Below, piece by piece: positions 34,801 to 45,200 of a DNA stretch of 64,000 nucleotides. Every line of letters starts with the position of its first letter. Position 1 is the stretch's first letter. The stretch is from Tribonema minus. Its lineage: Eukaryota; Sar; Xanthophyceae; Tribonematales; Tribonemataceae. The notes beneath the pieces were generated by a model that worked only from the letters and a program-made list of their open reading frames with translations, was not told the DNA's origin and did no database searches. The stretch is from NCBI GenBank assembly GCA_017506865.1, contig JAFCMP010000334.1, positions 1,550,001 through 1,614,000 on the forward strand. The letters are read 5' to 3'. The translations under genes and the position numbers were made by a program.

Positions 34801-37800
34801 GTATAACGCTTTGAAGCAGATGCACTCATCGTCAGACCGGCAGCGCGTCATGACCTCCCAAAAATGCGTGATCCGCGCACTCGTCAGCAGTCGACTTCAT
34901 CTTCATGTTGGGCAAGTCACTTTTGAAGCCGTCGGTGAAAACTTGTCCGACGACGAGCGGCGTCAGTGTTGCTGTTGCACGCAGTGCCACAGTTCGGATG
35001 CTACGCGCCCCTCAACAAACCATCAACGCGATCGATGCGACCTCAAGTACAGCCTGACTTGACCAGCATCATGCAGGGCCAGTTGAGGTCGGCGCGCAGC
35101 TCATGCGAATCACGCCTTGCGGCTTCACGGTTGACGCCCTGCTGTCAACGGCGCTCTAGCAGCCCGCTCTAGCATTGAGGCTACTGTAGCGCTGAGCGTC
35201 AGCACCATAACATGATATTTTCAAGAATACCCACCATGTGTCAGTCAGTCTACGCAGTTCTATACGCGTCGTCTGCGTACACTTTGCGCTTCGATGAGAA
35301 GAAGCTGTACATGGAAAATGGCCCCAAAAGAAGCAGAATTGCACAAGAGCATTCATGACCACAAGTAGAACTAAAGGATGTATTGTTTATGCAAGCAAAG
35401 GCTTGGCTTATAGTTTGATCGTGAGACACACAACAAATGAATGAAAGCACAACGACAAAAAAAGCGTCAAGTGTACACTTCAGCTACACATGTTCCTGAA
35501 GTGACGCACCATTGGTGTCCTTGACAGACTCGTAGACGTCGCGGATGGTCTTGAAGGGGCCAATCGTGTCCAGCTCCAGGGGCGTTACTGCACAGCGAGG
35601 GGAACGGGGGTGGGCAAGCAACGTGCGCAAAGTGCAATGTCGTTAGTGCGGCAACCTGTGGTAGCAGCAGGGGTGTCGCCCTCTATTTTCATATGCGACG
35701 GTCGTTTCTGACGACAGTGATTGACACATTGCATGTCCAGATAACACATCAGTGCCTGCTCTAACAAGCAGCTCTCGGGGGCTCGCTAGTATGAGAGACC
35801 AAACGCCGGTGCCCTGCAACGTTCGGACTTCAACTGGTTTGGCCCAAAGTAATGTATTCGTATATTCTTATGTCGTTTGGTAACATGAAAACCTCATGAA
35901 AACAATCAGCAATGCCATGATGTCCCTGTGCGCACAGGGTGGCATGTTGTACCAATGCTCCCAGCAGCAGGAAGTTGCGCAAAATCAAGAGGTGCTGGCG
36001 GTCAGGCCGAGATAGCGCGGAAAGCGCAAAGGCAGTACGCCTAGATGATGACCGCTTGGCTCACTGTGTGCGGAGTTGATATGGTTTTCGTCAATGCGCC
36101 TCTGCCAGCGTCGCCCAAAATGTCTCGCAGGAGAAACTGCCACACCCACCTCCCGCACCTCATGCCTTTCAGGACAAGCACCCGCATTGAAGTCGGTTAC
36201 GCCCCCGACGCGAGACGCCGCGCGTTCTTTTTTTTGAAAAGAGGAAGGCTTTCAGGAAACAGCCAAAAAACTTAAAACCACCGTTACCGTGCAAGAAACC
36301 AATACAGGTGGATTGGTGAATAACACCAAGGCGATGAGATCTTGAAAGGAAACAACCAGACTTGGACTGGCATCAGTTCATCGAAACGTTAGTACATATG
36401 GGCTCACGAACGCTGGCAGGCCCAACGCGCCATCAGTTCGGGCACGCACCCCCCCCCCAGCACCGCGCGGCGGCTGACGGATATGTATTTCTTCATGCGG
36501 CTTTCATGATACCCGAATACATACGCACGTACCTTTGATGCTGACATGGCCGCTGGGGGGTGCGAGCGCGGGTAAATCCCTTTGATCGTGCGTATGTCGC
36601 GCGGCGGCTGAGAGACATACATCACTTCATGCAGCTCTAATAGTTTACTTCAATCCGCACATAATACGTACGTACCTTTGATGCTGCCGTGGCCGCTGGG
36701 GGGCGTGAGGGCCGCGCCGGGCTCCGCAAACACCCAGCCGCTGTGGCCGTCCTGCGGGTCATCAGGCTTGGTCCTCTGCCTGTCAACACAGGGTCAGCAC
36801 GGGAGAGCGCGCATGCACGCCTGTTGAGCATTTTGGGGCTTTGCAGGAATGAATTGCGCGACGCTCCAGTGCGCGTCGGTGGGGGGGGTGGGTGGGTGGG
36901 GGGGGGGGGGGGGGGGGGATCACCACGCAGTCTGTGTTGCCACCGATGATGTGCTCAAGGGCTTTGATGGTGCAAGATTCGAGGCTTCAATGCTTTGTAC
37001 CATCAAGTCATGAGTCTATACCGCCGCCGCAGGTTGCTGCGCTTGTGCATACTCCAAACTCGGTGACGTATTCCTTGAGGCGTCACATGGAACTGGAAAG
37101 GAGTCTGCTTGTGTCAATCGCAATGTCACTTCTTCAAACCTGGAAGCATCATGGAGCTTCTCCTATTGCATTCCTTTTGAGATGAGGGGTTCACGACGTG
37201 TGCATGTTCGCTGGGGTTCAGGTAATGCATCACTTCATGGAGCTTCTCCTATTGCATTCCTTTTGAGATGAGGGGTTCACGGCGTGTGCATGTTCGCTGG
37301 GGTTCAGGTAATGCATCACTTCATGGACCTCGGGATACTCCGCACCCAATTACGCTCAAGCGCGTGCCGGAGTTGGCGTGCATCCCTGCCGCTGCTCAAT
37401 TTACAAAGCTGGCCTGTGAAACAAAACCGCCGCGCGTGCCGCATGTACAAACGGTCATCGCGGCATCGTGCTGCTGTTGAAAAACCAGGCAGTGCGGTGC
37501 GGCGCTTCGCACAACAGACAGACGCCCGACGTTTAACCACCTCCACAGCAGTTGCAAAGACTTCAACAACTACACCATACTCAATTAAATCTGTAGAACT
37601 TCAAGTACACACCAGGGCGGCGCCACCACGGTGACTTCGCCGCATCCTCAGCGGTTCCAAATACTTCAACAACTGCACAAAAGAAACTTCCAAGTACGCA
37701 CCAGGTCGGCGCCACGACGGTGACGCCGATGTCGTCCGTGAGGCCCTTGAGCGCGCGCACGATGAGCGTCCTGTGCGCCCACGGGCACGCGTACGAGACG

Positions 37801-38648
37801 TAAAGGTGGTAGCGCCCCGACTCCGGCTCGTACTCCGTGCCTGCGCGGATGCGGCTCCTGTAGGTGGAGTCGTTGCGCTTGAACTCGCCGTTGATCTGAT
37901 GGGGGGTGAGGCGTTGAGAGCAACGGTGAGGCAGAGTGGGCATCAGGCATTCGCTGCTGCATGACAGGTGCACTCGTTGAGTGTGGTGCAGTTACAGATG
38001 CCGTGGAAGCTGACGTGTAGGTGATGGCGACGCAACAGCCGAATCTGCACCTGACCGATTGCACTGGGCCTGATTTTGTGCGTGATGTTGTAGACCGCCT
38101 CAGCGGTGATTGTCACACAGACGGTCAAGAGTTCTCAGCATGAAATAATTAACGGCCATGTAACAAACATACAGCAGTCAGATGGCGAGAGGTTTTGATA
38201 CTCAAATTGCACGGCACATCCATTTGCGTGCTCCTGACGAAATGATCACGGCCGACTGCATTTAGATACTACACAAGTAGCGGCATGTAAACCTTGGACT
38301 GCGCTGCCAGGCAAACTGCGCCGCCAACAAAAACCACCATGCAACTTTGCAGGATCCTACAAATATCTTCGGAATCCTGCCATGTTCTACATTGTTGCGG
38401 ACACAGCAGCGCCTGCAGCTTCAGTGATGAGACAGCCGCTGATATACATTCAAAGTCCTCAATCAGTTTATTTTGGCAAATGCGCCGAGCACTACAGTAG
38501 TACTACACTGGTGAAAACATTAGCTCACCATTTCTTCAAGAGCGCTGCGTGCTGGTGCTGCCGACATCGAGAGCTTGCTGTGCTGCACAAAAGCGTTGCA
38601 GGTGCTCCTGGCTTGAGCTAGGCAGATGATGAAGAGAGCTCGCCTCAT
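31879..38648 (-). CDS. Glutathionyl-hydroquinone reductase (ECM4/Xi-class GST), probably plastid-targeted
   Basis: Eight exons join with matching phases to 366 residues: 38648-38529, 37895-37702, 36779-36676, 35587-35510, 34554-34371, 33741-33614, 32870-32706, 32006-31879 (TGA). Residues 1-20 ([20 protein letters not shown]) look like a signal peptide with a Phe after the likely cleavage site, the secondary-plastid import pattern. The catalytic cysteine is C77 in [11 protein letters not shown]. Further family marks are [21 protein letters not shown] (185-190), [33 protein letters not shown] and [10 protein letters not shown]. Xi-class enzymes reduce glutathionyl-hydroquinones to hydroquinones with glutathione. 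The start ATG is the only one that gives both a leader and phase 0 into exon 2. Several introns carry copies of the adjacent exon ends. Confidence 0.92.
33400..33511 (-). pseudogene. Pseudo-exon copy of hydroquinone reductase exon 6
   Basis: About 88 nt of the 3' half of exon 6 (33701-33614) recur at 33510-33424 with few changes: [20 protein letters not shown] against [20 protein letters not shown]. The copy ends in a donor-like GCCG|GTGAGA at 33423, 190 bp from the real donor, and is open in frame. Its 5' half is missing, so inclusion would duplicate part of the GST C-terminal domain. Confidence 0.85.
33735..34062 (-). repeat. Three tandem copies of the exon 6 acceptor junction
   Basis: Plus-strand GATGCTGCAG/GATGCTGCAA (acceptor TGCAG|CATC on the minus strand) occurs at 33738, 33843 and 33967. 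Each is followed by a similar block with GTCAGCGA or GTCACTGAG, GTGAATGTTCAACTTCCC and GCCCTCTGA. Spacings are 105 and 124 bp and all copies keep AG. Confidence 0.8.
33859..33877 (+). repeat. Interstitial telomere-type repeat (TTAGGG)3
   Basis: GGGTTAGGGTTAGGGTTAG sits inside the second unit of the tandem acceptor repeats in the hydroquinone reductase intron. Confidence 0.85.
36455..36720 (-). repeat. Duplicated exon 3 / intron 3 junction of the hydroquinone reductase gene
   Basis: The plus-strand block GTACCTTTGATGCTG..TGGCCGCTGGGGGG occurs at 36673-36704 (real donor 36675) and about 143 bp lower at 36529-36560. The adjoining GGCGGCTGA..CATAC..TCATGC flank is repeated as well. Confidence 0.8.
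36886..36919. repeat. Poly-G/C tract
   Basis: A G-run of over 30 nt with a few T interruptions lies in the intron of the hydroquinone reductase gene. It is typical of many such tracts in the window. Confidence 0.8.
37151..37322. repeat. Near-perfect 86-bp tandem duplication
   Basis: Two adjacent 86-bp units (37151-37236 and 37237-37322) differ at one base (GACGTG against GGCGTG). They begin ATGGAGCTTCTCCTATTGCA. They lie in the intron between exons 2 and 3 of the hydroquinone reductase gene. The length matches the spacing of the older splice-junction copies. Confidence 0.95.
37600..37735 (-). repeat. Duplicated exon 2 / intron 2 junction of the hydroquinone reductase gene
   Basis: Plus-strand CAAGTACGCACCAGGTCGGC (real donor at 37701) recurs 89 bp lower as CAAGTACACACCAGGGCGGC with GT at 37612. 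The flanks GCGCCACNACGGTGAC and ACTTCAACAACT are shared too. Confidence 0.8.
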
Positions 38649-39290
38649 AAGCTGGTGTGAGCCGGGCAGGTTTGCAACATTTTTAGAGAGGCCGAAGCTT
38701 GGCCGACCCTGTCGCGGCGGGGGTACCGCCTTAAAGGCGCCCTTGCAAGGGCTCAACTGGGGGCAGAAAGTCTGAGAAAGATGCTCAGCGACCAGTTGAT
38801 TGAAGGAGAGACGACGCAATTGACTGAGAATTGACATCGAAAGTACGCTGCCATAAATTTTATTTCAAGATGGTGACAATGCAGCTGGTACTGCAATGAC
38901 AGGATCCTGCAATGTTTGACGCTCGAGGTGCGCGAACTGAGCAGCACTGGCCGTGGTCTTTAGGCATCTAGATCAACCATTGTGTAAATGCAAATGGGGC
39001 ATTGCATGGCGCCTATGATAGCTGCGTTTTGTTTATTGACGGCAGCGACACAGTACAGCCATGGCCCCAAGTTCCATTACCGACACATGTACTGCAATCA
39101 CGCTTTGACCACAGACCGCAGGCAGTCAGTCGCGCACGACGCCGCATGCAAAGAGACAGAAAAGTGAGGCCGCGCAACCCGTACATGCCCAAAAAATACT
39201 GCCATACAGCGGCGATAAAGTGTCATTGTAATATGATGCCATGTGATGCCAGATGCTGATACGTGTGTTGTACGGCGCCGCAACGCCCGT
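38649..39290. other. Intergenic region between two minus-strand genes
   Basis: It holds the queuosine salvage 3' flank and the hydroquinone reductase promoter. No extra coding signal was found. Confidence 0.5.
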
Positions 39291-42200
39291 CTAGTAGAAT
39301 ATGGACAGCGTGCGGTGGTGCGGCGCGATGGTGTCCTTGGACGCCTCGCCCCTGTGCCACAGCAGCCAGTCCAGCTCGACGCTCAGGAGGGGCGCGCCCA
39401 GCGCCTTCATCGCCTGAGACGCGCAATCACATATCACCAAGCGCACAACAGCAGCATTAGCGAATGCTAAAGAGCTTGCACACACAAGTCTTTTGACTAC
39501 TGCGGGGTACGATGGCACTGTTTGACTCGTGGCCAATTACTGCAGCAGCGGCTACCACGGTTATTGGTGAAAGGCGCTTGCGGCTAACCGCTCCTTGTCA
39601 CCTAGAGCTCTACGATCTGTTGATTTGGTTCCATTAGCACCAGGACGGCGCATCGCCATAACCGGTCAGGTGAAGCTGCCTCAATAAGGTCTAGCATGCC
39701 GGCATTGCAATCTTCCATGGATACATGATGCAACAGACTCGGCCTGACCCGAATCGCGGCGCAGCAGAACGGCAGGCGTTCCCGACAAGCACCCTCGCAC
39801 GCGCAGCTCTCCGCGCCCTGCCTACGGCGCGAGCGGCGCAGAAGTTTCACATCGTGCGCCTGACGCTGTCCCTCACGTCAAGTGCGCGCGACGCTTCTGC
39901 CAAGACGGCAGCATGGCGGCGCTGCTCCCAATGTCACACAGTCACGCGCAGACAATGTGAAGTGTGGTGCTGGGGCCAGTGACTGGACCAGCAACATCGA
40001 TCGCTCCATCCTGCGATGATGAATCTAAAGCATACAAACAAGGTCGCGCGCGTTGCCGACTCGCATGCACCGCTGCCGCGTCACAGCAGCTTCACATCGT
40101 GTACGTACGTCCTCACGCAGTCTTCTTCAAGTGTGACGCACCTCTGCGACCCTCTCCACGGCCTGAACGGTGGCGGCGCGGATCTCTACCTCCTCCTCGC
40201 CGCCCGCTGGCAGCTCTTGGAGCGACTCGATGCGCTGCCGCAGCGCCGGCGCGTAGACGAGCGCGCCCGCATGCGCCAGCACCTGCGGCGCGCAGCATCG
40301 AGCAACCGTTTAATTATTCTTTTAGTTGATGACGTCAGCACCCGCGGCGCGCAGCATCGGGCGCAATGGACGGCCAGGCACGTCAACTTCACATGTGCAA
40401 ACTTCACATTTGCAGCAAGCTGGCACTGCAGTGTGGCAGCGTGCGCCTGAGGCGTGCAGCATCGAGCGGGACGGTCGAGCAAGTTGAAATTGGGCGCCAG
40501 GTGTGACGCTCCGAGCATGATGACACGTGTGAAGGTGCAGTTCATTGACACACTGAGGATTAAATGCTCAGCGCCGGAAGCGTGGTGGCGGGTGATGGTG
40601 CGTCAGCTTTGCGTGAGCGGTGAGCGCTGCTGCGCGGGCGGACTATGCGGAAATGGCGACGGAAGTTGAAGTTGAGCCGGCTAAGCATGCACTCATGAAT
40701 GCTTCAGGTGTTGAAGATTTGGGTGACAGGCCTCTTGAGGGCACCCACAGAGTGTCTTCTCTGCCAGCGGGTGGTGGCATACTAGGACAGTGAGATCAGG
40801 GTGCGTCTGATAGACTGAATTGCCGCAGAAATCCTAAAAGCAGACAGCGCCGTACAGCGCGCGCTGCGCGAAGTTGAAAGGGTAATGGCTTTTCGACAGG
40901 AAATCCTAAACACATACAAAGAATACTTCGAAGAGCTTGACGCCGCAGTGCTCGCCCCAGATAATGAGCCTGGCATTGAGCAAAAGCGCGATCGCGCCGC
41001 TGAACAAGTCGAGTGGCAGAAGCCGGCGATCATGACTGAAGACAAATCTGACTTGCGGCCATGGCACATCAAGCTTTACGACGCGCAACTGCCGCCGCGC
41101 ACCTTAAATGCCAGTGGTCCGTGGACTGCCTCTCAGATGTAGAGTTTCCTGCAACGGCAATTATGCCCGGTCCTTTCAACAATGGAGAGTCAACCCTGTA
41201 TGACTTCGCTCGCGAGGTCATGCCACAAATCGGCTTGAAAACTTGCTTTACAGGGGTTGAGCGGGGAGCTCGGCATACCCACTCCCCCAAATGCAACCTG
41301 CTCAAACTGATTGGTCAACTGGCCACTTCTTTGCAAGGCCTGTGGGAGATGTGAAGTTGACACTGGCGTGTACCTTGCGCGCACTGCGCTTGGCGTCAGC
41401 CAACAGACCATTCAGGTCCCGTACGATTTGTGGCAGGACTTCGCAGGCGAAGTGTTGAAGGATCGACTCTTGATTGCGGAGAGGACCGGGCGTGATTGCC
41501 ATTTGCAACACCTCTGCGTCTCAGAGGCGGCCGACTGAGCGCTGACATTTGAGCTAACGGCAGCGGCTGCTGCGATACAGAGCTTGAGATGCCACGGCAA
41601 ATTCAGGCTCCTTCGTGATCGCCCGCTGTTGCCACTCAACCTGTTCAGCGGTGCAATCACGCCTCTGCTGCATGTCAGGCTGATCATCTGGGGGCAAGTG
41701 ACGCAGCGTCGAGCTCTGCGAAGTACTCTTTGTATGTGTTCAGGGTTTCCTGTCGAAATGCCCATACGCTTTCAAATTTCCGCAGCGCGCGCCGTACGGC
41801 GCTGTCGGCCTTGAGTATCTCTGGACCGATCCCGTCCACCTGACGCACCCTGAGCTGACTGTCCTCGTATGCCACTGTCGCTGGCAGAGAAGAGGCTTTG
41901 GTTGACGCTCCATTGTTGAAGGGACCGAGCGTGATTGTCACCTCTAGTGACTCTGCGTCTGAGGGGCGGCCCTCGGAGCGCTGACATTGAGGTATGCGCG
42001 GCCAGTTGCTGCGAAACAAAGCTTACTGTGCCACGGCCACAAGTCAGATGTACCCTGCGTCATCGTCTGCTTGTGCCACTCAATCATACGTGTACTAGGT
42101 GAAGCGCAGGGTCCAGTTCGCCCTTAACGGCGCCATCGCAATTTGCAAACAGCGAGGACAGAGTGCGAACGAGTCGATCCAGCCGTGGCCGAGTGCCGTT

Positions 42201-45200
42201 GTGACAGACGCGGTCGCTGCTGCGCGGCGTGTACGATGCGTGTGGGGCGCCCCCCACGTGCGGCCGCACGCATGCCTGCCTACGCGCACGCCTGTTGGAT
42301 GTCTGACAGGCGTGATGGGGGCGTCGACCATGAGGTCAGCCATGTCGCGAAAGCCAGAGCGCTGATACGTCCATGTGCACACCGCTGCGCGATAGCTGAC
42401 ACTTAGTCAAGCATGCGCGTACCTGCGGCACCCTGTAGTCGGCAAACATGGTGAGCTCGGACGTGTCGCGGAAGCCAGAGAGAACTCTTTAGAGTTGATG
42501 CTCCGAAGTGCACACAGCTATACATACATGTGCACCTGCCTGTAGTTGGAAAACTTGCATACATACGCACATACCTGCGGCACCCTGTAGTTGGCAAACA
42601 TGGTGAGCTCGGCCATGTCGCGGACGCCATAGAGAACTCTTTAGAGTTGATGCTCCAAAGTGCACACAGCTAAACATGTGCATGTGCACCTGAGGCACCC
42701 TGTAGCCAGAAAACAGGCATACATACATACCTGTGGCACCCTGTAGTCGGCAAACATGGTGGGATCGTCCATGTCGCGAAAGCCACACAGCCGATGCTCC
42801 GAAGTGCACACACCGATGCACACATGTGCACCTGAGGCACCCTGTAGCTGGAGAGTATGCATACTTCGAAGTACTTATGTACCTGAGGCACTCTGTAGTC
42901 GGCAAACATGGTGAGCTCGGCCATGTCGCGGAAGCCGAAGAGCTGGTCTGCGCCTCTGCAGCCGTACGCCGCCCACAAGTCTGCCACGACGATCTGGGCG
43001 CGCTTGTACAGGAACACCTGGCACAGCACAAGCACAAGCCGGTATGTCATGTGCGGCGCAGGCGCAATGAGCGGCGTGTGTTATGCCATGACGGCATGTA
43101 CTTGCATGCGCGATGGAGCGATGAGCGCTTCCGGCCGCAGGGGCGCGAGTTTGCATACATACGGTATTGGTTACGTGCTTCAGCCCTGTTGCGTGATGCA
43201 TTTCTCGGTCAGCGGTGCAGGTTCAGGCAGGGGTTGGAGGTAGTACTCCTGTCGCGTGCCAAGGGTGATCTGTATTGCGCGCGGGGCAGTGTGTTGTGCA
43301 GCGTGCGCAGTGTGACGCGGGGCTTGTGGAGTGTGCGTGCAGCGGAGCCGCGGCCGCAGCCGCAGCCGACGCGACAGCGCCGTGCGAGGCGAGGGGCGGA
43401 AAGCACGCATGAGCAGCGTGCCGTACAATACGTTGGCGCACGCGCAGCTGTATACGTATCCTGGTTGGACGGGTGTGGCTGATGCGCAAGCGCCATACGC
43501 ACAGAACACAACGTGACGCAGCGAAGGCCCCATACGAAGTATACCTTCAAGTATGCATAAGTGAGAACGTGCGGCCAAGCGCCTAGTGCAGCAGGAGCCC
43601 GATCCGACACCCGTGCAAAACGTCACGCACACTGCCGATTGATTACAAGCGAATGACAACGCGCGCGCGGCTGCAGTATGCGTGCGCACGCAAGCGCTGA
43701 GCATCGCTGCGCGCCGCGACGCTGGAGACGCATCAGCAGGGGCGTCACAGCTTGCACGTGCGCGCACTGCAATTGCGCTGCATACAGGCGAGGCCTCACC
43801 TGGCTGCCCCTGTATACGGCCTCGTCTCTGAAGCCCGGCAGCAGCGCTGTGATAAGTCGAATCAGCTGCGACGGCATGCAGAGGGGCGGGCAGGGGCAGC
43901 GCGGGGGGCTGAGGGAATTGCGCAGAGAGGTCGGCTGTTGACGCGCATGCTGCGGCAGCGGCTGAGTGATGGCTGGCGCAGTAGGCAGCTAGGGCGCATG
44001 TGCATGATACCTTTGTTATGCTTTTAACATACAAGATATGATGAAAGCAGGGAGGGAGGCACTGTCAGATGCAACACGAAGGCGCGATCACACACGCAGT
44101 GTACAGCACTCCGAAAAGCGTCCAGTTCGAGGACAGATGTGACGCAGCGTGCGCTGCACCCGATGACACCACGCGCACTGCTGTGGCCTGCCTGTACTGA
44201 TACTGTTGACCTGCGCTCACATGTCAAGAGGAGCTGCAAAGACGAAGGGCACTTAAACATTCAAGCTTTTGGCGGCAGCAGAGCAGCCGTCACTCGCCGC
44301 CACAATGGCTGCCTGGCAGGTCACTGTGCAAGGGGCCACGTCACCGCTGAAACATGTCTGCAACTTTGAAGCACATATGCCTACCCCTTGCATTCGTTGC
44401 GCGACACCAGCGCTCAGCGCATACACATGCTGCTGGTCCACAGTCGCGGCATTGCGACCCACTACCTCCCGTGGATCGACCGAGCCGGGTGAGCACATCG
44501 CACGCGCGGCGAAGCGCCGTCATCAGGCAAGTGGCCTACCAACAATGCAATGCGTTTATGGACGCCGGGTGGGCGTACAGGCCTTCTTAAGACACCCTGT
44601 GAATGACGTGTTGGTCGAGACTGGTGACGGCCGTGTGATCTCACATTGACAGCGGAGCCGCCCGCCGCCTGGACCATGTTGCTGGCGAGGCCTCCGAAGT
44701 GCGCACCGAGAACGGCGCCGAGCTCCCTGACTTTGCTGACGCGCTCCGCCATCTGCGGCGGCGGTGCGTGCGCAAGAAGTGGCATCGATAGAAGACAACC
44801 ATCAGAACTCCCCTCCTCAATGCTTGAGTAGTTGTGCCTTGATTGCTTTGCACGCAGGGGCGCCAACAGCTCACGTGATCGATGCAGTGATCGCTGCAGG
44901 GTATCCCGTGTCTTCGTGCGAAGTACTCCCCAAGCAATTTCGCAATGGCCACATGAGTGGGAGATGCAATGATTCTGCCTGTCCCCTTCTTACAAACAAT
45001 GCTGGAGCCGCGATGATGGTGCCAGCTGGCGCGATGGAATGTGTAAGCGGGTAGGCGATGACAAATCATGCGCGCTGCCACTGGCTCAATTACTACCCCA
45101 AAACGCCGTCGTTGCGACTTGACACCAGTCGGGGGGGGGGGCAGGGGGGCGCGCTGGCTTTATAGCCCAAACCACTCTCATCACAACTTCACGATGGTCT

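Noticed and set aside
42310-42950. Assembly artefact as explanation for the junction repeats
   Set aside because: The copies differ by many substitutions and occur in several genes with different unit lengths. Only the 86-bp repeat at 37151 is similar enough for this to remain a concern.
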